Shown here piece after piece: positions 58,150-64,000 of a stretch of DNA of 64,000 nucleotides (position 1 is its first letter; the number at the start of each line of letters is the position of its first letter). The translations under genes and the position numbers were made by a program. The stretch is from contig NW_024037064.1 of the NCBI RefSeq assembly GCF_015706575.1, forward strand, positions 12,873,606 through 12,937,605. Reading direction: 5' to 3'. The notes below the pieces were generated by a model. That model did no database searches and had not been told where the DNA came from. It saw only the letters and a list, made by a program, of their open reading frames with translations. This DNA comes from Patiria miniata (Eukaryota > Echinodermata > Asteroidea > Valvatida > Asterinidae).

Positions 58150-59130
58150 TTCCCTCAGAACCGTCTTGAAACCAAGGTGTCCCACTGTACGTTCCAATGT
58201 ATACCAAGGGTACGCTCGATTGGTAAGTCTCCCAAATCCAGATCCAACACAGATGAGGCTCTCTCACTTGCTGGAATAGCAGACAGAACCTCCCGGTTAT
58301 TGCTGATCCATTTCCTCAGTCTAAATCCACCTTTGCTGAGCAGATCAATGAGCTGTCTAGCCAGGTTGATACCCGCTTCTGCACAACTCACCGATACCAA
58401 AAGGTCATCGACGTAGAAATTGTCACGTACTGCTGAGATGGCAGCCTCCCCAAATTCAGCACCATAGTCATCTGCCGTTTTCCTCAGAGCGAATCCTGCA
58501 CAACTGGGCGAGGATGTTGCCCCAAACAAATGAACCAGCATCTTGAAGTCAGTCGGATCCTTGGACAAGTCATGACTCGGCCACCACATAAATCGTAGGG
58601 CATCGTAGTCTCTCTCGGGAACTCGTACCTGGTGGAACATAGCCTCCACGTCTGCTACTAATGCAACAGTATCATGGCGGAAACGAGTCAGCACACCGAC
58701 CAGGTTGTTTGTTAAGTCTGGGCCCTGTAGGAGATTATCATTGAGTGATGTACCTCGGAATCTTGCTGCGCAGTCAAATACCACTCTCATCTTTCCTGGC
58801 TTTTGGGGATGAAATACAGGAAGATGTGGCAAATACCATTTCCTTCCCACCTCGACATTTGGTACTTCTTCCGGCACTGGTTTTGCATATCCCCTTTGGA
58901 CATAACCATCAATGGTTTCCTTGTACTGCTGACGCAAATCATCATCTTTCTGCAGGCGTTTCTTAAGGGAACCCAACCTCGTCTCAGCAAGTGCCCGGTT
59001 GTCTGGCAAGTCAGGATTTCGTCTTCGCCATGGTAGACCTATTTCGTAGTGCCCATCAATCAGCCTTGCAGACTCCTCCATGGTAGATCTCGCTCTCCGA
59101 TCCGCCACAGAGTCACCACGCTTATTGTCC
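58150..59130 (-). mobile_element. BEL/Pao reverse transcriptase region
   Basis: HYEIGLPWR, RVVFDCAARFRGTSLND, LLQGPDLTNNLVGVLTRFR, DVEAMFHQVRV and NFYVDDLLVS (the YVDD catalytic box) are hallmark BEL/Pao blocks. Confidence 0.92.
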
Positions 59131-59149
59131 ATGATAGATCCGCAAAAAA

Positions 59150-60240
59150 ATCTACCTCCCGAAATCTCTGCACTTGCTGTTGCAGTTGGTCGTCTTGCAG
59201 CTTGGCATGGTTGATATTTAAACTTCCTGCTCTCTGCTTGAAGGAGGGTGATGTATGATTAACAAGCGTCCATCCAAGAGGTGATCGCACCGCATAAGGT
59301 TCCTTGCGTCCTCCCCGCCTCTCTACCATCACCCAAAAGGCTGCAGGGACATCTCCGCCGATTAGGACTTGAACTGGCTTTCCGTCAGTTTGGGGGAACT
59401 CAATTCCATCCAGATGTCTCCATTTCTTCACATCCTTCTGATTTGGGAAGACGCTTCTTGATATAGGCAGGGTTTGGACAGTCCTCACTCTCGGTAGGTC
59501 CAGCTCTTCATCATTTTGGATGGACTTCACTGTTAGGTTTATCTCCATGCCGTGATACTTGCTTGTTCCTCCAACTGTATTCAGGGAGAAGTTGAACCTT
59601 TCACCCCTGATCCCAAGCTGCTCAGCCAGCTCCTCGTCGCACAGCGAAACGTCACTGCCTTCATCCAGTAGAGCACAAGTCTCAAGCTCACAGCCGTTGT
59701 GTTTGACCCTTACTGGCAGCAATCGCAAGGCCACTTGCCTTGATGTCACAGCAGGTACATGTACCAGCAGGTTCAGGTTTAACACTTGCTGGATTTTCGC
59801 AGCCCTTCTGCTCCTCACAATTGGCAACAGGCGCACGGGGTTGATGAAGGAGAGTATGATGCTTCCACGTGCATCCATCAATCCCACAACGACTGCTGAG
59901 TCTGCAACGTCTGGCTACATGCCATGGAATGAAGCAGTTGTCGCACAGTTTATTATCTCTCATAAACTGACGACGCTCGTAATATGACTTCTGTGTGAAG
60001 GTCTTGCATTCTGCCAATTTGTGTTGCTGGGAACAGCAGAGACATTTGACTTGCTTGTCCATCTTTGCTTCATGAAGATAGTCACCACCCACACTAGTTG
60101 ACAGCGCAGTCACCTTGGCCGGGTAAGCCTTCGGTTTGGTGCGTGAGGAATGACTCGCGCTGGTCGGACTGAAAGTCTTGGTGATATTCTGTCCGTACAT
60201 ATTGCTGGCAGTTTTCGCTTTCGTCTCAATAAACTCCGTC
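59150..60240 (-). mobile_element. BEL/Pao zinc knuckles and DUF1758 protease region
   Basis: The CLCCSQQHKLAEC and CDNCFIPWHVARRC knuckles lead into a protease with CALLDEGSDVSLC and LIGGDVPAAFW. In this family the Pao protease uses a D[ST/E]G-type site within DUF1758. Confidence 0.85.
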
Positions 60241-60269
60241 ATCTGTGCGAAGCTTGGTTCTCGTTTGGA

Positions 60270-61210
60270 CTAGATGGTCACCTGTGCCTTCTTGGCCCAG
60301 TCTGCTTGTAGATGAACGGGCAAGAGACGCTGAACCTTAAGTAGGTTCTCTGAGCTGTTCATGTCCGCATTGTATCCAAGCTGGGACAAGGTTATTTGGC
60401 ACTTATTCATGTCCCTCGCTAAATCCCAAAGGGCGTTGCCATCGTTCTGTCGTATCTGCCCTCGGTTGGTAACCTTGCGCAGCAGAGCATGCATTATTAA
60501 GTGTGGCTGTCCGAACTGCTCGCGCATGATTTTAAGTGCTGTTTTGTAGCCTTCTGTGGGTTCCATCAGGATACAGTTTTCGATGCTTTCCTTTGCCTTA
60601 CCTCGACAGAACTGCACCAGGTAAGTCAGCCTTGTTCGGGCATCATTCACTTTGGAACCGATGTTTGTCTCGAAACTGGTCACGAATGCCCAATATTCCG
60701 CTGGGTCTCCGCTAAAGGACTTAAACTCAGGCTTCGGTATGTTCATGGTGAGTGTCAAGGCTTGGCACAATTGTGTGATGCTTGCTTGATCATTTGATGC
60801 AGGAGTGGACTGTGAGGTTACTTCGGGTGGTGTGACACTCTCCTCTGTTGTGTTTGAAGGAAATGTTATAATGCCACTTTCATTTATCATGTCGGCCTGT
60901 GCTCGATCATGGTTGTTGACAACCAGAGTACTGCTTGTGACTTCTACACTAGTGTCAATTGCTTGTGTAACATCTGGTCTGTCTTCTATGGCATCTTCCT
61001 CTTGCATTTCCTCTCCCCAAATATGTGTCTCCAATTCTGCCTGCTCCTCTTCATCCTCCGCATTTTGAAGTTGTAATTTCATCTCCAACATCATTTTCTG
61101 TTGCTCCAGTTGCTGCTTTCGCTTGAGCTGCTCTTTCCTCAGCTTAGTAATCTCGAGCCTCGCCTTAGCCTCACGATATTTTTCGATGGACGCAACACTA
61201 CAGGAACTTC
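60270..61210 (-). mobile_element. BEL/Pao gag region (DUF1759)
   Basis: A coiled-coil-like KQQLEQQKMMLEMKLQLQ stretch and an acidic linker are followed by FSGDPAEYWAFVTSFETNI and ARTRLTYLVQFCRGKAKE, the DUF1759 core that begins BEL/Pao gag. Confidence 0.88.
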
Positions 61211-61462
61211 TCATTGATTTGTTGGATCTAACTGATCCATGTTCACTAACGTTGTCATCCTGTGTGGGTGGAGTCGTGCTCTCGTATCTGTCATCCTCGA
61301 ACCTTTGTCCGATTAGGTTGATTTCACCGATCCACCATTACTGACAGTGTCCTTCTCTACTGATGGTGTTGATGTAACTGCATCTGTCATCTCTACTAAA
61401 TTACAGTACACTGTACACTTATTTGCACTCACAGTTTATCCCAGAAAAATCGTGAACTTCTA

Positions 61463-61905
61463 TGTAGCTTAGTACATGGGAAATACATTGTCGAAACTCT
61501 ATTTTTGAACTCGCTCCAGTCCTTTTATTTGTCTCCACTTGTGTACACATTACTTGATCCTTCATTGCCTGGTTATAATTGCTTAACTGATGTGCGCGGC
61601 GATCTGAGTGGATATGGCCTGGCAGCAAGCGGTTCACTGCAATAAATGACAAAACTCTAATGAATAACTAGCAAAAACAAAGGGATTTACATGACCCTTG
61701 AACGATACACATAACAATGCAGTGATTTCACGTACAAGTTCTTCCAAATTATGACCCAAATATCCCACAGATTTAAACGTTTAAACACTTCGAAATGCCC
61801 CCCAAATTAACCAAAATATCTTCTTCAAAGTTAACATTTAACGGTTAATAACAATTGAAACAGAAATCATACCGATTGTGTAGAGTCCGGGGAAACCTAA
61901 GCCTT
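61463..61905 (-). repeat. BEL/Pao LTR (5' LTR of the minus-strand element)
   Basis: The partner of 55232-55675, with about 4% difference. Beyond it (61906-62349) lies sequence with no recognisable gene. Confidence 0.9.
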
Positions 61906-62349
61906 GTGCAGGCGTCAATTTGAAGCGTGGACCCACCCTCCTCAGAGGTCGCAAAATATCGACGCCGTTTCGACGCCGAAGCCTGAGGTCAATAAGTTGT
62001 TGTTATAGTGAAGCCGTAACGTTCCTTTTTAATAATTGGGTGAAGCGTTACCTATAAAGTTGATGAAAGGGTGAAGCGTTGAAGAGCATTATTTGTGTTT
62101 GGTGATGTGACATCGAATCCACGACATCGGTCGCGCCGAAAGTATGTCGAAGTCGTGGCGTTTCAAACAACTGTAATTGTGATGCAATCTTAAGATGGCC
62201 TATTTTGAAATTCGCGCAAGCCAACTTGGAATTTGCGTGCGCGCAATTTTTGAACTGAAGTTTGCCCTCACAAATACACACAATCTAACATTGCGCGCCG
62301 CACCACCTTGCAAACTGTATCCTGTGGTGGTTCCACTTGCACAAACGTT

Positions 62350-62415
62350 GAAAGCCCGATGCTGATTGGCTGATAAACAAATAATTTTTTATCAGCCAAT
62401 CAGCATCGGGCTTTC
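62350..62415. repeat. Perfect 28-bp hairpin with CCAAT boxes
   Basis: Arm 62350-62377 (AAGCCCGATGCTGATTGGCT within it) is repeated exactly in reverse at 62388-62415, with a 10-nt AT-rich loop. Each arm holds ATTGG/CCAAT. It may be a small fold-back insertion. Confidence 0.9.
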
Positions 62416-62582
62416 AGTAATTTTGCTCGGCACTGTTGCCATCTTGATTTTCAAGCGGCGTGTTCTACTGCCAAAACTGGTGAGAATTTCACTTTTTCTC
62501 CCCGTGTCCACTTCAAAATGATAACAATCAAGCGTCAAGAATAGCAACAGTGAGACAAAAATTAGCCACAATAGTGACAACT

Positions 62583-63459
62583 AGGTACAGCGGGGGTTCG
62601 TTTCTGAATGAGGTGGAACACTTAAATGGCCAGCCGTGCAGGAGTGCTGCTAATTTATTCATTCCTTCAACACTGTGTGGTGAAAACAGAGACACACTAG
62701 GCGAATCAAGATGCTGCCAGAGACGTCTACATAGATAGAGTAGATAAAACCGAATACAAAGGGGGTGAAATACGTCTCTTTAAGTGTGTAACAGGATTCT
62801 TTTCATCAGAACTGCAGACTCGTCGCAATACTTTGAACAAGTATTTGAAGGCTTCAAAATCAGCCAGAAACAAATTGAAAGAACTATCTCCTGAAGAAAT
62901 GGAAAGATTCCAACACATAGATACGATATTATCCATTATGGATAACCACACTGTACAAGGAAACAAATATGTTTTCAGGTTAGTTTGCTGTTTCAAACCA
63001 GACTGTGCCCACCCAGTTTGCCAGAGAAGATCCGGAGATGACCCATCAAGTGTTCGATGGTATCCAGGAGGACCGTCTGTATTGTTCTTCCCTTGGCTTG
63101 TTCCTGATCAAGAAAGACTACCCCAAGATTGCCCAACGTGTCAGCCAACTTGCACTGGCCATTTTATGGATTTGCCTAAATTACTTCATAATTTTCAGAA
63201 TGGCAATGTAAGTCAACCTAATGAGTACCTTCCTAGTGAATACCTGGCGAAGGTGTTTGAAGAGAAGAGCTGCACATGATCTTGACGATGCTGTACCTGA
63301 TGAGGAAACACAAGAAATTCTTGCCTCACGTCTGCTCCTAAGTAAACAGATGGTCTCACACTCACTAAGTCACCTCTGCCAAGTGGCAAAAAATAGAAAA
63401 AGAGGAGCCCAAAAAGCTGCAGCTACCAGGGTAGCCAAGAAGAATGAAACTCATAAATG
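62583..63459 (+). pseudogene. Decayed copy of an uncharacterised invertebrate gene family
   Basis: Blocks in order: FLNEVEHLNGQPCRSAANLF, AARDVYIDRVDKTEYKGGEI, LFKCVTGFFSSELQTRRN, LSPEEMERFQHIDTIL, YVFRLVCCFKPDCAHPVCQ, WYPGGPSVLFFPWLVPDQER, CPTCQPTCTGHFMD and, at the end, NRKRGAQKAAATRVAKKN. The cysteine spacing suggests a zinc-binding protein with a basic tail. I recall similar uncharacterised multi-copy proteins in corals and lancelets, but not their function. The reading frame changes about twice, so this copy is probably dead, unless short introns explain it. Confidence 0.6.
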
Positions 63460-63635
63460 ATTTGTTCATAAGCCTATAATTGTGAAAAATGGCCCAATGA
63501 CAGGGCTGTGAATTTTTTCCAGGATGGATCTTTTCTAGAAATATGATTATCTAGGGTGTAATGCTTGTAGATTTTTACTAGTGTTATGTGTTGGTCAAAG
63601 ATTTTGTATAAAATTATTAAGTATATAATTAAGTA

Positions 63636-63963
63636 TACCGTATTGTCTCTAATAAACGCCTCGGGGCATTGAGATTTTCCGGAGGGAGGGGGTTTATTGG
63701 TGCACTTTTCATTATAAAAACTGCCAGAAAATACAAATTTTGGATTCTGATTCATTATAAAAACTGCCTGAAATACAAATTTTGGATGCAAAAAAGTTTA
63801 ATAAATAATGTTTTTTTGACAGGTGTAGCAATCAAATCTACAATCAGGATTGTAAATGTAGACTTTACAAGCATACTGGTTGTACTCATTTGCTGTGCTT
63901 TTTTTTAATTTTTACAAGTTTGGTTGCAAAAGGGGAGGGCATTTATTAGAGACAATACGGTAT
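63636..63963. mobile_element. TA-flanked MITE (mariner-like ends)
   Basis: Starts TA CCGTATTGTCTCTAATAAA and ends in the reverse followed by TA, with about 24 bp of inverted repeat. The TA duplication fits a Tc1/mariner-type MITE. It contains an internal direct repeat (AAAAACTGCC, ATACAAATTTTGGAT) near 63716-63790. Confidence 0.85.
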
Positions 63964-64000
63964 ATGAAAATGTAAGTTGTATACTAGCAATCTTTTTAGA

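Larger units (their letters stand above)
55232..61905 (-). mobile_element. BEL/Pao retrotransposon with both LTRs
   Basis: Direct repeats of about 444 bp bound a minus-strand gag-pol with the BEL/Pao order: DUF1759-type gag, CCHC knuckles, DUF1758 protease, Pao reverse transcriptase, RNase H (A17 region), integrase and DUF5641. It is broken in about four or five places. The LTRs differ at roughly 18 of 444 positions by eye (about 4%), suggesting a fairly recent insertion. No target duplication could be fixed. Confidence 0.92.

Overview
This is a gene-poor, repeat-rich stretch of animal nuclear DNA. Short GC-rich coding exons with GT-AG borders sit in AT-rich introns, and there are many small inverted-repeat transposons (MITEs), a tRNA-derived SINE, BEL/Pao and Ty3/gypsy retrotransposons, and frequent ACATGT and AGGCCTA words. 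Together these suggest a marine invertebrate, most likely a deuterostome such as an echinoderm or a relative. That placement is inference.

Region 1-21,240 (plus strand) holds eleven consecutive exons of a MEGF8 orthologue. They run from the end of the second CUB domain through EGF modules, the second kelch propeller and the PSI cysteine clusters. All ten junctions agree in phase and give about 740 residues that follow vertebrate MEGF8 from memory. The introns are packed with MITEs: two families flanked by TTAA, a hAT-like one with an 8-bp target duplication, and one inserted exactly at a splice donor. They also hold a 166-bp tandem array copied from part of a coding exon. The downstream MEGF8 exons (laminin-EGF, transmembrane and cytoplasmic parts) are not in the window. 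A 500-N gap of unknown true size (21,736-22,235) follows the last exon.

Region 22,740-43,253 (minus strand) reads as one six-exon gene. I assembled it from splice sites with fully consistent phase, giving 1,713 codons. It encodes a KMT5A-like SET methyltransferase domain, about 24 copies of a 31-residue repeat, zinc-finger-like motifs, a tyrosine-recombinase (Crypton/integrase-like) domain, an acidic SDAES tract and a basic Myb-like end. The intron that splits the SET domain is 12.7 kb long. It contains a 78/86-bp satellite with higher-order structure, an exact-looking 2,068-bp segmental duplication, and a 5-kb inverted-repeat element that itself carries other elements. This SET-recombinase gene is the best candidate here for something poorly described.

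Region 43,254-49,300 is noncoding: nested fold-back elements, a copy of the TTCTGCTTCCG-ended transposon family, and a CpG-rich stretch that may be the promoter of the SET-recombinase gene. Region 49,300-61,905 is a broken Ty3/gypsy copy (plus strand) beside a BEL/Pao copy (minus strand) whose LTRs differ by about 4%. Region 61,906-64,000 has a long perfect hairpin, a decayed copy of an uncharacterised invertebrate gene family, and a TA-flanked MITE.
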